Made by a program: the position numbers and the translations under genes. Shown here one piece after another: positions 7,683-17,580 of a stretch of 64,000 nt of DNA. A model generated the notes under the pieces. It saw nothing but the letters and a program-made list of their open reading frames with translations. It had not been told where the DNA came from and ran no database searches. How positions within the stretch are numbered: position 1 is the first letter of the stretch; every line of letters starts with the position of its first letter. Location of the stretch: positions 1,335,501 to 1,399,500 of the forward strand of contig NZ_CP142394.1 of the NCBI RefSeq assembly GCF_035930445.1, given 5' to 3'. This DNA is from Sphingopyxis chilensis. Lineage in GTDB: Bacteria > Pseudomonadota > Alphaproteobacteria > Sphingomonadales > Sphingomonadaceae.

Positions 7683-9293
7683 ATGAGTTCCTACGACTAT
7701 ATCGTGATCGGCGCGGGCTCGTCGGGATGCATCGTCGCCAGCCGGCTAAGCGAAAGCGGCAAGCATTCGGTCCTGCTCGTCGAAGCCGGCGGCCCGGACA
7801 AGCTGTTCTGGATGCGGGCGCCGCTCGGAACCGGGCAGATGCTCCGCCGCACCGACGTGATCTGGCCCTATGAGACAGAAGGCGTGCCCGCGCTCGGCGG
7901 CCGGACGCTGCGGTGGCCGCGGGGCAGGGTCGTCGGCGGTTCGAGTTCGGTCAACGGCACCATATTCATTCGCGGGCTGCGCGAGGAATATGATCGCTGG
8001 AGGGATATGGGCAATGGCGGCTGGGGCTATGAGGATGTCCTGCCCTTCTTCCGCAAGCTCGAGGATTTCGAGGATGGCGACCCGCAGTACAGGGGGCGCG
8101 GGGGTCCGATTTCGGTCGAGCGCCTCAGGCTGAATCTGCCGGTGACGAGGGCCTTTATCGATGCCTGCGCCGAGGCGGGAATCCCGGAGAATGGCGATTA
8201 TAACGGCGCCTCGATCGAGGGTGCGAGCCCGCTCCAGTTCAACACCCGCTATGGGCGAAGGCAAAGCGCCGCCGTCGGATATCTATCCTCGGCCATGAAG
8301 CGAAAGAATCTGCATCTTCTGACGGACACGCAGGTCAGGAAAATCCATGTCGTGGCCGGGAGCGCGAGCGGGGTGGTCCTGCAGAATGCCGCCGGCGAGC
8401 AAACGATCCGCGCCAATCGCGAGATCATCCTCAGCGCGGGCGCGATCGGGTCGCCGCAACTGCTCGAGGTGTCGGGCATAGGCAGCGCGCCCATCCTCGA
8501 GAAGGCCGGCGTCGCGCTTGTCCACCATTTGCCCGGTGTCGGCGAGAATCTGATCGATCATCTGCAAACCCGCATCAGCCTGAAGGCCAGGAACACGGCC
8601 GGCCTCAACGAACTCGTCGGAAACCTGGCGTTCCGCATGAAAGTCGGTGCGGAATGGCTTTTCCTCGGCCGGGGACTGATGTCGACCCCGCTCGCATCGG
8701 CGCATGCCATCATACGCTCGCGCCCCGATGCGCCGCTTCCCGATCTCAAGCTGCAGCTTCACCATTTCAGCGGCAAGGACCGGATGGCGTACAGCAAGGA
8801 CCTCGGGATCGATCCGCATCCGGGTCTTACGATCGGCGTCGTTCAACTGTCGCCGCGGTCGCGCGGCCGTCTCCATATCGCATCGCCCGATGCGAATATT
8901 GCGCCGCGCATCTATCCCGACCAGTTCGAGGACGAGGAAGACATCCGGGTCCTGACGTCGGGCATCAGGATCGCCCGTACGATCGCGTCGCAGGCGGCGC
9001 TGTCGCGGTTCGTCGTCGCTGAATTGCGGCCGGGCGCCGAGACGTCGTCCGATGACGAGATCGTGGATTATATCCGCCAGAGCGGCCAGACCTCCTATCA
9101 TCCAATCGGGACCTGCAAGATGGGGAACGACGACCTGGCAGTCGTCGACGACCGGTTGCGCGTTCGCGGGATCGACCGGCTGCGCGTCGTCGATGCCTCG
9201 ATCATGCCCACCATGCCCTCGTCGAATACCAATGCGGCCGCGCTGATGATCGGCGAGAAGGGTGCCGCGCTCATCCGCGAGGCGGCGGTATGA
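7683..9293 (+). CDS. GMC-family oxidoreductase (choline/alcohol dehydrogenase-like flavoprotein)
   Basis: 536 residues of a glucose-methanol-choline flavoprotein that oxidises an alcohol to an aldehyde or ketone. The N-terminal FAD motif is IVIGAGSSGC, the GMC signature segments RWPRGRVVGGSSSVNGTIFIRG and ILSAGAIGSPQLLEVSGIG are present, and the C-terminal active-site His region is SYHPIGTCKMG followed by PSSNTNAAALMIGEKGA. The ATG at 7683 gives the family-like start MSSYDYIV; ATGs at 7659 and 7644 are in frame and possible. The stop overlaps an ATG at 9290, but the next gene probably starts at 9335. The aldehyde dehydrogenase at 10394 suggests a two-step alcohol-to-acid route. Substrate unknown. 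Confidence 0.9.
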   Translation: MSSYDYIVIGAGSSGCIVASRLSESGKHSVLLVEAGGPDKLFWMRAPLGTGQMLRRTDVIWPYETEGVPALGGRTLRWPRGRVVGGSSSVNGTIFIRGLREEYDRWRDMGNGGWGYEDVLPFFRKLEDFEDGDPQYRGRGGPISVERLRLNLPVTRAFIDACAEAGIPENGDYNGASIEGASPLQFNTRYGRRQSAAVGYLSSAMKRKNLHLLTDTQVRKIHVVAGSASGVVLQNAAGEQTIRANREIILSAGAIGSPQLLEVSGIGSAPILEKAGVALVHHLPGVGENLIDHLQTRISLKARNTAGLNELVGNLAFRMKVGAEWLFLGRGLMSTPLASAHAIIRSRPDAPLPDLKLQLHHFSGKDRMAYSKDLGIDPHPGLTIGVVQLSPRSRGRLHIASPDANIAPRIYPDQFEDEEDIRVLTSGIRIARTIASQAALSRFVVAELRPGAETSSDDEIVDYIRQSGQTSYHPIGTCKMGNDDLAVVDDRLRVRGIDRLRVVDASIMPTMPSSNTNAAALMIGEKGAALIREAAV

Positions 9294-9305
9294 GGCCGCT
9301 TCAAA

Positions 9306-9317
9306 CATATATCGGAA
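9306..9317. promoter_or_regulatory. Third copy of the ATATATCG operator-like element
   Basis: CATATATCGGAA is the exact reverse complement of the element at 7509-7520. It lies just upstream of a strong ribosome binding site and a GTG start at 9335. A 12-base exact match in this short stretch is unlikely by chance, but its function is inferred. Confidence 0.35.
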
Positions 9318-9334
9318 ATCCCGGGGAGGATCGC

Positions 9335-10309
9335 GTGGCCCATATTGTCGAGCGCTGCGAGAAAGCCATATCGCGCGGCCTGGAATGGCTTGCCGGCCGC
9401 GTATCGGCGGAGGGCGAACTCGAAGGCAGCGAGACTGTCCTGTTCGGCTATTACAAGGCTCTCCTGACCTTCACCGCGGCGGGACGCTATCTGGAAGCCG
9501 AGCGCGCCGCGCGGAAGATCAAGCGCGACTTCTACAAGGACGGGCAGTTTGGCGGCGAACAATATTCCGCCGCAACCGTCGGGCCGATTTACCGCGACTC
9601 ATGGCTGACCTGGGGCGCGCATATCGCCGGTCGCTACGACATGTCCGTGCCCGCCGCGCGTGCGATCGCGCGGCAGCTTTGCGGGACGACGGGCGGCGCG
9701 CTTGCCGAGGGATCGGCGCGGACCATCGACATCGGCCTGACGTGCTGCGCGCTGACGGCGCTGCTCGCCGCGGGGCAGAGCGATGCGGTGTTAAAAGGGG
9801 CGGAACTCGTCCGGCAGCTTGTCGAAGATCAGCCCGAGCCCGAAAAGGCCCTCTATTTTCGCTGGTCCCCGGACAATGGCTTCATCCGGCCGGGGGCCGG
9901 AGAAGACGCGAGAGGCTGGACCGTCCAGCGTTCGGAGAGCGGCCAGGTCTACTGGTATATCGGATATGCGCTCGCGCTGATGGCGCAGATGAACCTGCTG
10001 ACGGGCGAGCGCAAATGGATCGATGCGGCGGAGAAGCTGCTCGTCTTCGTGAAAACCTGCCACCCCCAGATCTTTGAATCGACGTCTAACGGCAAGATCG
10101 CGTGGGGCTGCGCCGAGATCTTCTCGGTAACCGGCGATGCGGGTTTCCGCGACACAGCGGCGCGCATGGCGGAATGGATCTGCGACGTGCAAGCCGAGGA
10201 CGGACGCTGGTTCCGATCAGCGGACCAGATGATTCCGGTGGCGTATGATGCGACCTTCGAACGCGTTTTCTACCTCAGCCGCGTCGCGCGCGCTCTCCAG
10301 CGGCCATAA
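9335..10309 (+). CDS. Uncharacterised protein, predicted alpha/alpha-toroid fold
   Basis: 324 residues, soluble, no signal peptide. Repeated amphipathic helices with Trp/Gly-rich turns (GLEWLAGRV, GRYLEAERAARKI, WLTWGAHIAGRY, YIGYALALMAQMNLLTGERKWIDAAEKLLVFV, AEWICDVQAEDGRWF) resemble alpha/alpha-barrel proteins such as terpene-cyclase-like or epimerase-like families; no catalytic motif is certain. GTG at 9335 is preferred over the ATG at 9290 (which overlaps the GMC stop) because GGGGAGG lies 5 bases before it. It sits between two oxidation enzymes and probably acts on the same substrate. Function is not recognised. Confidence 0.65.
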   Translation: MAHIVERCEKAISRGLEWLAGRVSAEGELEGSETVLFGYYKALLTFTAAGRYLEAERAARKIKRDFYKDGQFGGEQYSAATVGPIYRDSWLTWGAHIAGRYDMSVPAARAIARQLCGTTGGALAEGSARTIDIGLTCCALTALLAAGQSDAVLKGAELVRQLVEDQPEPEKALYFRWSPDNGFIRPGAGEDARGWTVQRSESGQVYWYIGYALALMAQMNLLTGERKWIDAAEKLLVFVKTCHPQIFESTSNGKIAWGCAEIFSVTGDAGFRDTAARMAEWICDVQAEDGRWFRSADQMIPVAYDATFERVFYLSRVARALQRP

Positions 10310-10393
10310 AGACATCTGGTGCATTTTGCCGCGGCGAGGGCCCGAGTCCAGACAGTGGGCCCGGCCTTCGCCCGGATATGGGAGTCCGGCCGC

Positions 10394-11827
<1,434 letters not shown>

Positions 11828-11890
11828 CGGGCTCATGACGATCCTGGAGGGCGAAGCCGTCGGGAAAGAGCGGCTCCGCCTGCGCCGCCG

Positions 11891-12943
11891 TCAGCGCGTT
11901 TGCGCGAGCGCGAGCGCTGCGAGTTCGGGGAACGCCTTCGCGCGTTCATGCGCTTCGGCCGACGCGGCGGTGCCGCGGATGACGCGTCCCTTGATGCCGT
12001 GGAAAATGGCCGCGAGCCGGAAGAAGTTGAACGCGAGATAAAAGCCGAAGTCGGCAATGCCGCTGCGTCCCGTCCGCATGCTATAGGCGGCGATATACTC
12101 GTCCTCGGACGGAATGCCGAGCGTGTGCGGATCGGTGCCACCAAGCCCCGCGACGATGTGCGGCGGCATCCGGTAGCTCATCGCATGATAGGCAAAGTCC
12201 GCGAGCGGATGCCCGAGCGTCGACAGCTCCCAGTCGAGCACCGCGAGAATGCGCGGTTCGACCGGGTGAAAGATGAGATTGTCGATCCGGTAATCGCCGT
12301 GCACGAGGGCGCATTCGTCGCCTGGCGGGATATGATCGCCCAGCCAGTCGATGACCGCGTCCATATCGGCGTTGCGCCCCGCCGTCTCGTCCTCGCGATA
12401 CTGCCGCGACCAGCGGCTGATCTGCCGCTCGAAATAATTGCCCGGACGGCCGAAATCGGCAAGGCCCACGGCCTCGACATCGACGCGGTGGAGCCTAGCC
12501 ATCGCCGCGTTCATCGCGTCGTAGCAGGCGGCGCGCTCCTTAGGGGCCAGCGAGGGCAGGGCGGCATCCCAGAAGATCCGGCCCTCCACCATGTCCATGA
12601 CATAGAAGGGCGAGCCGATGACGGCGGCATCTTCGCACAGGCCGTGGACATGCGGGACCGGAAAGTCCGCCGTCGCGAGGCTGGCGAGTACGCGCGCCTC
12701 GCGTTCGATCGCATGCGCCCCGGGCAGGAGGGGACCGGGCGGCTTGCGCCGCAGGACATAGGACGCGGCCCCCGTGGTCACGCGGAAGGTCGGGTTCGAT
12801 TGCCCGCCCTGGAACTGGCGGACCGAAAAAGGCCCCTCAAAGCCTGCGACATGTTCGCGCATCCAGCGGCCGAGCGCCGCTTCGTCGAACCCGAAGCCGG
12901 CCCTGACTTCTGTGGTTGAGTCTTCGCCGGGCGCGAGGGTCAT
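11891..12943 (-). CDS. Phosphotransferase family protein (APH-like, acyl-CoA dehydrogenase-associated)
   Basis: 350 residues of the aminoglycoside-phosphotransferase-like kinase fold. The nucleotide-binding start is RQFQGGQSNPTFRV, and the catalytic loop is CALVHGDYRIDNLIF with the downstream Asp in AVLDWELSTLGHPLADFAY. This subfamily is found beside or fused to acyl-CoA dehydrogenases (ACAD10/ACAD11 type), where it phosphorylates 4-hydroxyacyl-CoA in 4-hydroxy acid breakdown. Its ATG at 12943 overlaps the acyl-CoA dehydrogenase stop by four bases (ATGA), supporting a shared pathway. It is the last gene of the operon and converges on the aldehyde dehydrogenase. Confidence 0.9.
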   Translation of the reverse strand: MTLAPGEDSTTEVRAGFGFDEAALGRWMREHVAGFEGPFSVRQFQGGQSNPTFRVTTGAASYVLRRKPPGPLLPGAHAIEREARVLASLATADFPVPHVHGLCEDAAVIGSPFYVMDMVEGRIFWDAALPSLAPKERAACYDAMNAAMARLHRVDVEAVGLADFGRPGNYFERQISRWSRQYREDETAGRNADMDAVIDWLGDHIPPGDECALVHGDYRIDNLIFHPVEPRILAVLDWELSTLGHPLADFAYHAMSYRMPPHIVAGLGGTDPHTLGIPSEDEYIAAYSMRTGRSGIADFGFYLAFNFFRLAAIFHGIKGRVIRGTAASAEAHERAKAFPELAALALAQTR

Positions 12944-14127
12944 GACAGCGTCGCCAGATGGCTGCGCTTGATCCGTTTCGCGATCGACCATTTATGGACC
13001 TCGGTCGGCCCGTCGTAGATGCGGAAGGCGCGGATTTCCCGGAAAATCTGTTCGACGACGCTGTCGCCCGATACCCCGGTACCGCCCATCACCTGAACGC
13101 AGCGGTCGGCGACGCGCATCAGCGCCTCGGACACGGCGACCTTGGTGATCGAACTCTCCTCGAGGCCGAGCGATCCGCCGTCGAGCGTGTCGGCGCACCA
13201 GTCAATCATCAGTTCCGCCTGCCGCAAATCGATGAGATTCTCGGCGAGCATGAAGCCGACCCCCTCATGATCGATGAGCGGCTTGCCGAATGCCTCGCGG
13301 CGGCACGCATAGGCGGTGGCGATTTCCTGCGCGCGGGTCGCCGATCCGAACCACCGCATGCAATGCGAGAGCCGCGCCGGGCTGAGCCGCACCTGCGCAT
13401 AGCGGAAACCCTCGCCGCTCGCGCCGAGCATATGGTGCTGCGGGACGCGAAGCTGGTCGATGGCGACCACCGCGTGCCCGCCGGGCATCGAGCTGTCGAT
13501 CGTGTCGAGCAATCGCTCGACGCGCACGGCGGGGTTCGGGAGGTCGATGAGAAAGAGGCAGGCACCATCATCCGAACGCGCCATCACGATGCCGACCGAC
13601 GCGCCCTGCGCACCGGTAATGAAGGCCTTGCGGCCGTCGATGATCCAGTCGTCGCCATCGCGGCGGCAGCGGGTCTTCATCATGGAGGGGTCCGAGCCGG
13701 CGCCGCCTTCGTCGGCGGGCTCGCTCATGAAAAAGGCCGAGCGCGCGCGTCCCGCGACGAGCGGTTCGAGGAAATGAGCCTTCTGCTCCTCGCTCCCCAT
13801 CTTCGCGAGCAAATACATATTGCCCTCGTCGGGCGCCATCGTGTTGACCGCGACCGGACCCAGCGGCGAGAGGCCCGATTTCTTGAGGATGGTCGCCGTA
13901 TCGCGCTGGCTGAAATGGCTTCCGTCGGCGCGAACATGCGGCGTGAGCACCCCCGCCTCGCGCGCCTTGGCGCGCAGCTCGGCGACAAGCGTGTCGGAGG
14001 GGCCATGGCCATGCACTTCGAACCGGGGGTCGCGCTCATAGGAGAAGACGGTTTCGCGAACGAAGCGTTCGACCTTCGCGGCGACGTCCGCAGCGACGTC
14101 GGCCGCGCTCGAACCGGGCGCGCTCAT
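12940..14127 (-). CDS. Acyl-CoA dehydrogenase (ACAD10/11-like)
   Basis: 395 residues. The FAD- and substrate-binding acyl-CoA dehydrogenase segments are present: LSPLGPVAVNTMAPDEGNM, AFFMSEPADEGGAGSDPSMM, WIIDGRKAFITGA, CVQVMGGTGVSGDSVVEQIFREIRAFRIYDGPTEVHKWSIAKRI near the C-terminus in the characteristic order. Together with the phosphotransferase encoded after it, it resembles the two halves of ACAD10/11, which process 4-hydroxyacyl-CoA. The ATG at 14127 overlaps the CoA-transferase B stop by ATGA. The open frame upstream to 14187 is antisense-like filler inside the previous gene. Confidence 0.92.
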   Translation of the reverse strand: MSAPGSSAADVAADVAAKVERFVRETVFSYERDPRFEVHGHGPSDTLVAELRAKAREAGVLTPHVRADGSHFSQRDTATILKKSGLSPLGPVAVNTMAPDEGNMYLLAKMGSEEQKAHFLEPLVAGRARSAFFMSEPADEGGAGSDPSMMKTRCRRDGDDWIIDGRKAFITGAQGASVGIVMARSDDGACLFLIDLPNPAVRVERLLDTIDSSMPGGHAVVAIDQLRVPQHHMLGASGEGFRYAQVRLSPARLSHCMRWFGSATRAQEIATAYACRREAFGKPLIDHEGVGFMLAENLIDLRQAELMIDWCADTLDGGSLGLEESSITKVAVSEALMRVADRCVQVMGGTGVSGDSVVEQIFREIRAFRIYDGPTEVHKWSIAKRIKRSHLATLS

Positions 14128-14759
14128 GCGATGAACTCCGCTTCGGTGAGCGCGCGCAGCTGATCGAGTTCGACCCCGGGCGCACATTCGACGAGGCGGA
14201 AGCCCGCGGCGCGGTCGGGGCGCGAAAAGACCGCAAGATCGGTTATCAGCATGTCGACGACCGCCGATCCGGTGAGCGGCAGAGTGCAGCTTTTGCGGAA
14301 CTTCGGCGTGCCGTCGCGCGACACATGATCCATGAGCACGATGATGCGTCTGACGCCTGCGACGAGATCCATCGCGCCGCCCATGCCCTTCACCATCTTT
14401 CCCGGGATCATCCAGTTGGCGATGTCGCCATTTTCCGCGACCTCCATCGCACCGAGGACCGAAAGATCGATGTGCCCGCCGCGGATCATGCCGAAACTGT
14501 CGGCCGAGGATACATAGCTCGTGCCGGCAAGCTCGGTGATCGTCTCCTTGCCGGCATTGATGACGTCGGCATCGACCTCGGCGGCGCCGGGGTAGGGCCC
14601 GAGGCCGAGCATGCCGTTTTCCGACTGGAGCGTCACATCGATGCCGGAGGGAATATTATCGGCGACCAGCGTCGGAATGCCGATACCAAGATTGACGTAG
14701 AAGCCGTCGCGCAGTTCGCGGGCCGCGCGGGCGGCCATGTCGTTTCGGGTCCAGGGCAT
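14124..14759 (-). CDS. 3-oxoacid CoA-transferase, subunit B
   Basis: 211 residues, the normal size of the beta subunit of two-subunit 3-oxoacid CoA-transferases (ScoB/PcaJ/AtoA type), which move CoA from succinyl-CoA to a 3-oxoacid. The catalytic Glu47 lies in QSENGMLGLGP. Other family segments are NLGIGIPTLVA and WMIPGKMVKGMGGAMDLVAG. It lies 1 base after subunit A. Whether the substrate is acetoacetate or 3-oxoadipate (the product of maleylacetate reductase, 9 kb away) cannot be settled here; the operon partners favour a general acyl-CoA role. Confidence 0.92.
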   Translation of the reverse strand: MPWTRNDMAARAARELRDGFYVNLGIGIPTLVADNIPSGIDVTLQSENGMLGLGPYPGAAEVDADVINAGKETITELAGTSYVSSADSFGMIRGGHIDLSVLGAMEVAENGDIANWMIPGKMVKGMGGAMDLVAGVRRIIVLMDHVSRDGTPKFRKSCTLPLTGSAVVDMLITDLAVFSRPDRAAGFRLVECAPGVELDQLRALTEAEFIA

Positions 14760-14760
14760 G

Positions 14761-15465
14761 TCAAACCTCCGCGCGCATGATGCGCTTCTCGATGCGCTTC
14801 TCGTTTCGTTCGGCGAGGATCAACCGCTGCACGAAGATCCCGGGCGTGTGCACATGGTCGGGATCGATCGCCCCAGCGGGGAGCAGTTCCTCGACCTCGG
14901 CGACCGTCACGCGGCTCGCTGTCGCCACCATCGGATTGAAATTGCGCGCGGTCTTGCGGTAGAGGAGATTGCCCTTGTCGTCGCCGCGCCACGCCTTGAC
15001 GATGGCGAGATCGGCGGTCAGCCCGGTCTCGAGAATATAGCGCTCGCCGCCGAAGATTTTGTCCTCTTTGCCTTCGGCGACGATCGTGCCGACGCCCGTG
15101 CGCGTATAGAAGCCGGCGATGCCCGCGCCGCCGGCGCGCAGCCGCTCGGCGAGCGTGCCCTGCGGATTGAATTCGAGCTCGAGAAGGCCGGTCAGATATT
15201 GCCGCTCGAATTCCTTATTCTCCCCGACATAGGAGGAGACCATCTTGCGCACCTGGCGGCTCTGGAGCAGCAGGCCGAGGCCGAAATCGTCGACCCCCGC
15301 ATTGTTCGAGATGACGGTGAGATCCTTGACGCCGCTGCGGCGGATCTCGTCGATCAACGTCTCGGGAATGCCGCAGAGGCCGAAGCCGCCCGCCGCGATT
15401 GTCATCCCGTCGAAGAGCAGGCCTGCAAGGGCATCGCTTGACGTGTCGTGGAACTTCTTTGCCAT
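14761..15465 (-). CDS. 3-oxoacid CoA-transferase, subunit A
   Basis: 234 residues of the alpha subunit (ScoA/PcaI/AtoD type). Visible family segments are [50 protein letters not shown] and the CoA-binding [25 protein letters not shown] (given in parts across residues 100-130). It pairs with subunit B immediately downstream and follows the SDR gene by 10 bases. Reaction: succinyl-CoA plus 3-oxoacid giving succinate plus 3-oxoacyl-CoA. Confidence 0.92.
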   Translation of the reverse strand: MAKKFHDTSSDALAGLLFDGMTIAAGGFGLCGIPETLIDEIRRSGVKDLTVISNNAGVDDFGLGLLLQSRQVRKMVSSYVGENKEFERQYLTGLLELEFNPQGTLAERLRAGGAGIAGFYTRTGVGTIVAEGKEDKIFGGERYILETGLTADLAIVKAWRGDDKGNLLYRKTARNFNPMVATASRVTVAEVEELLPAGAIDPDHVHTPGIFVQRLILAERNEKRIEKRIMRAEV

Positions 15466-15475
15466 GGTGCCGACC

Positions 15476-16228
15476 TCACAAGCTGCTGAGAAGGTGCCCG
15501 CCGTCGACCTCGATGACCGAGCCGGTCATGTAGGAGGCGGCATCGGAGGCAAGGAGGAGGAGCGGCGCGTCGAGGTCGGCAAGGCTTCCAAGGCGGCGCT
15601 GGGGGATGCGCTTGATCATGGCCTGGCCGGCATCGGTCTCGAAGAAGCCGGCGTTGAGGTCGGTGCCGATATAGCCGGGCGCCAGCGCATTGACGCGGAT
15701 CCCGAAGCGCGCGAGTTCGAGCGCGGCGACCTTGGTCAGCTGGATGACCGCGGCCTTCGACACGGCGTAGGACACGATGCCGCCCGCCTGCCTGAGCCCC
15801 GTGATCGAAGCGATATTGACGATCGATCCGCTCCCGCGGCGCTTCATCCCGCGCGCCGCCACCTGCGTCGCCAGGAACATGCCCTTCACATTGGTGGCGA
15901 GAACATCGTCCCAATCGCTTTCCAGGTGATCGAGAAACGGCGCGTCGCGTGCGATGCCCGCATTGTTGACGAGAATATCGGCCGCCTCGATCTCGGACGC
16001 CGCCGCGGCGATGCTGTCGGCGGAGGAAATGTCGAGGGCAATTGCCCGGCACGCGCCTACGGCCGCGGCAATATCCGCCGCGACGGCGTCGAGGCTCTCG
16101 CGTCGCCGCGCCGCGATCACGACATTGGCACCGGCGCGGGCCAGTATCTTTGCGAAATGCGCGCCAAGACCACTTGACGCTCCGGTGACGAACGCGTTCT
16201 TGCCGGCAAGGTTGAGCAAATTTTCCAT
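15476..16228 (-). CDS. Short-chain dehydrogenase/reductase (SDR)
   Basis: 250 residues of a classical SDR. The cofactor motif TGASSGLG is at residues 15-22, NNAG follows near residue 88, and the catalytic Ser-Tyr-Lys is seen in NIASITG and SYAVSKAA. It is expected to oxidise or reduce a 3-hydroxyacyl-CoA or similar alcohol. The ATG at 16228 has GGGAG 5 bases upstream; the frame extends to 16273 across the operator and is not the start. It is the first gene of the operon running to 11891 and diverges from a GntR regulator. Confidence 0.92.
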   Translation of the reverse strand: MENLLNLAGKNAFVTGASSGLGAHFAKILARAGANVVIAARRRESLDAVAADIAAAVGACRAIALDISSADSIAAAASEIEAADILVNNAGIARDAPFLDHLESDWDDVLATNVKGMFLATQVAARGMKRRGSGSIVNIASITGLRQAGGIVSYAVSKAAVIQLTKVAALELARFGIRVNALAPGYIGTDLNAGFFETDAGQAMIKRIPQRRLGSLADLDAPLLLLASDAASYMTGSVIEVDGGHLLSSL

Positions 16229-16259
16229 GGGCACTCCCTGTCGAGGCGTGTATGGAACA

Positions 16260-16276
16260 TGATTGTAGAACAATCA
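16260..16276. promoter_or_regulatory. Perfect palindrome, probable GntR/FCD operator
   Basis: TGATTGT-AGA-ACAATCA is a perfect 7-3-7 palindrome. It contains TTGTNNNACAA, which fits the TnGTnnnACnA pattern of FadR-subfamily GntR operators. It lies between the divergent SDR (start 16228) and GntR (start 16288) genes, so binding there could control both. Confidence 0.65.
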
Positions 16277-16287
16277 AGAGGGGCAAT

Positions 16288-16956
16288 ATGGACGGTGGTT
16301 CAGAGTTCGAGCCGGCGGGTACCGCGCGGAAGGTTGTTTTGGGCATCCTCTCCGAGCTGGACGAGCGGCAGCTCGTTCCGGGCCAGCGGCTCGCGGAAAC
16401 CGATCTTGCGCTTCGCTACGACGTGGGCCGGAACGCCGTGCGCGAAGCCATGCAGCACCTGTCGGTGCGCGGCATCATCGAACTGGAGGCCAATCGCTCG
16501 CCCTCGATCCGCAAGCTCGATCTCGCCGAGAGCATGGAAGTTCTCGACGTCGCCGAGGCGATGACCGCTCTCGCGGCGCGCAGTGCCGCCGACCGATATA
16601 CGGGACAGCTGCACGAAGCGCTCTTTGCCGACGTGCTCAAGCGCCTCGATCTGGGAGCGGCCGGCCGCGAGGAGGGGGTTTTCAACGCGGCGCGGCGTCA
16701 CTTCTACCGCGTGCTGCTCCAGATCGGCGAAAACCGCGAACTGCGCCGGCTCTTCCCTTCCGTGGGCATGCACATCATCCACGTCCAATATTCAGCGCCC
16801 GAACTCCAGAAAGTCCGTCACCGCGATTATGCCGAGATAGCGGGCGCCATCATGCAGAACGACACAGCCGGAGCGGAGGAGGCTGCGCGGCGCCATGTCG
16901 ACAATGTTCGAACCGCGATCGCCGACTGGCACGCACAGCGGAGCGGCGCTGGATGA
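16288..16956 (+). CDS. GntR-family regulator with FCD domain
   Basis: 222 residues. The N-terminal winged helix (VLGILSELDERQLVPGQRLAETDLALRYDVGRNAVREAMQHLSVRGIIEL, residues about 14-62) is followed by an all-helical FCD effector domain with metal-ligand-like His residues in ARRHFYRVLLQIGENREL and RRHVDNVR. The ATG at 16288 follows GAGGGG; an in-frame ATG at 16252 would place the operator inside the gene. It is divergent from the SDR/CoA-transferase operon and most likely represses it until a pathway acid or acyl-CoA binds. Confidence 0.9.
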   Translation: MDGGSEFEPAGTARKVVLGILSELDERQLVPGQRLAETDLALRYDVGRNAVREAMQHLSVRGIIELEANRSPSIRKLDLAESMEVLDVAEAMTALAARSAADRYTGQLHEALFADVLKRLDLGAAGREEGVFNAARRHFYRVLLQIGENRELRRLFPSVGMHIIHVQYSAPELQKVRHRDYAEIAGAIMQNDTAGAEEAARRHVDNVRTAIADWHAQRSGAG

Positions 16957-17055
16957 TGCCAAATTCGCCTCCCAATCCGCAGAAAGAAACCAACCGCGAT
17001 CATCCTGGGCGGAGCGCCCGCCTCGCCGCCGGTATTTCTATGGAAGGCCGCTGAT

Positions 17056-17499
17056 ATGCCCAGAGCGCCAAGCTGGCGGCTGGACGCTGCGCATTACCCC
17101 GTGCGCGGCGATTTTCAGACGCGGTTCCAGGACATGGACGTAAACGGCCATCTCAATAATGTGGCGATTGCGACGCTGTTCGAAAGCGGGCGCGTGTTCC
17201 TGAACGCGCAAGTTCAGCCGTTGACCGAGCGGCCATCGAACGAGAGGACGATGGTGGCCGCCATCGAGATCAACTATCTGGCCGAGGGCGATTTTCCCGA
17301 TCCTGTCCATATCGCTTCGGGTTTCGGCCGCCTCGGTGGAACAAGCTGGACGATCATTCAGGCGATGTTCCAGAACGGCCGCGCGATCGCGACCAGCGAT
17401 ACGGTCATCGTCTGCCGGACCGACGGGCAGGCGAAGCCGCTAAGAGCGGAACTGATCGCCGGACTGACCGCGAAGATGGTGACGCCGGCCCGTAATTAG
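17056..17499 (+). CDS. Acyl-CoA thioesterase (hot-dog fold, 4HBT family)
   Basis: 147 residues. The start of the hot-dog fold is visible as TRFQDMDVNGHLNNVAIATLFESGRV, with the catalytic Asp of the 4-hydroxybenzoyl-CoA thioesterase group (DxDxxGHxNN). The second strand region is EINYLAEGDFPDPVHIASG. It hydrolyses acyl- or aroyl-CoA to free acid and CoA. It starts 99 bases after GntR in the same direction with AAGG upstream, so it may be read with GntR and act on intermediates of the adjacent CoA pathway. Confidence 0.88.
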   Translation: MPRAPSWRLDAAHYPVRGDFQTRFQDMDVNGHLNNVAIATLFESGRVFLNAQVQPLTERPSNERTMVAAIEINYLAEGDFPDPVHIASGFGRLGGTSWTIIQAMFQNGRAIATSDTVIVCRTDGQAKPLRAELIAGLTAKMVTPARN

Positions 17500-17580
17500 C
17501 CTGACGCGAGCCGATCATCGCGCCCGCGTTCGCTTGCCGACCTTTTCAGGCTGCCGAGCGTGAACGGTAAGGACGCGCGA

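Noticed and set aside
12958..14163. 401-codon plus-strand frame opposite the acyl-CoA dehydrogenase
   Set aside because: Antisense shadow with Arg/His/Gly-rich composition; the minus-strand gene has all acyl-CoA dehydrogenase segments and operon overlaps.
14124..15465. Assignment of the CoA-transferase as PcaIJ (3-oxoadipate specific)
   Set aside because: Attractive because of the maleylacetate reductase nearby, but the pair sits in an acyl-CoA operon and specificity cannot be read from sequence by eye.
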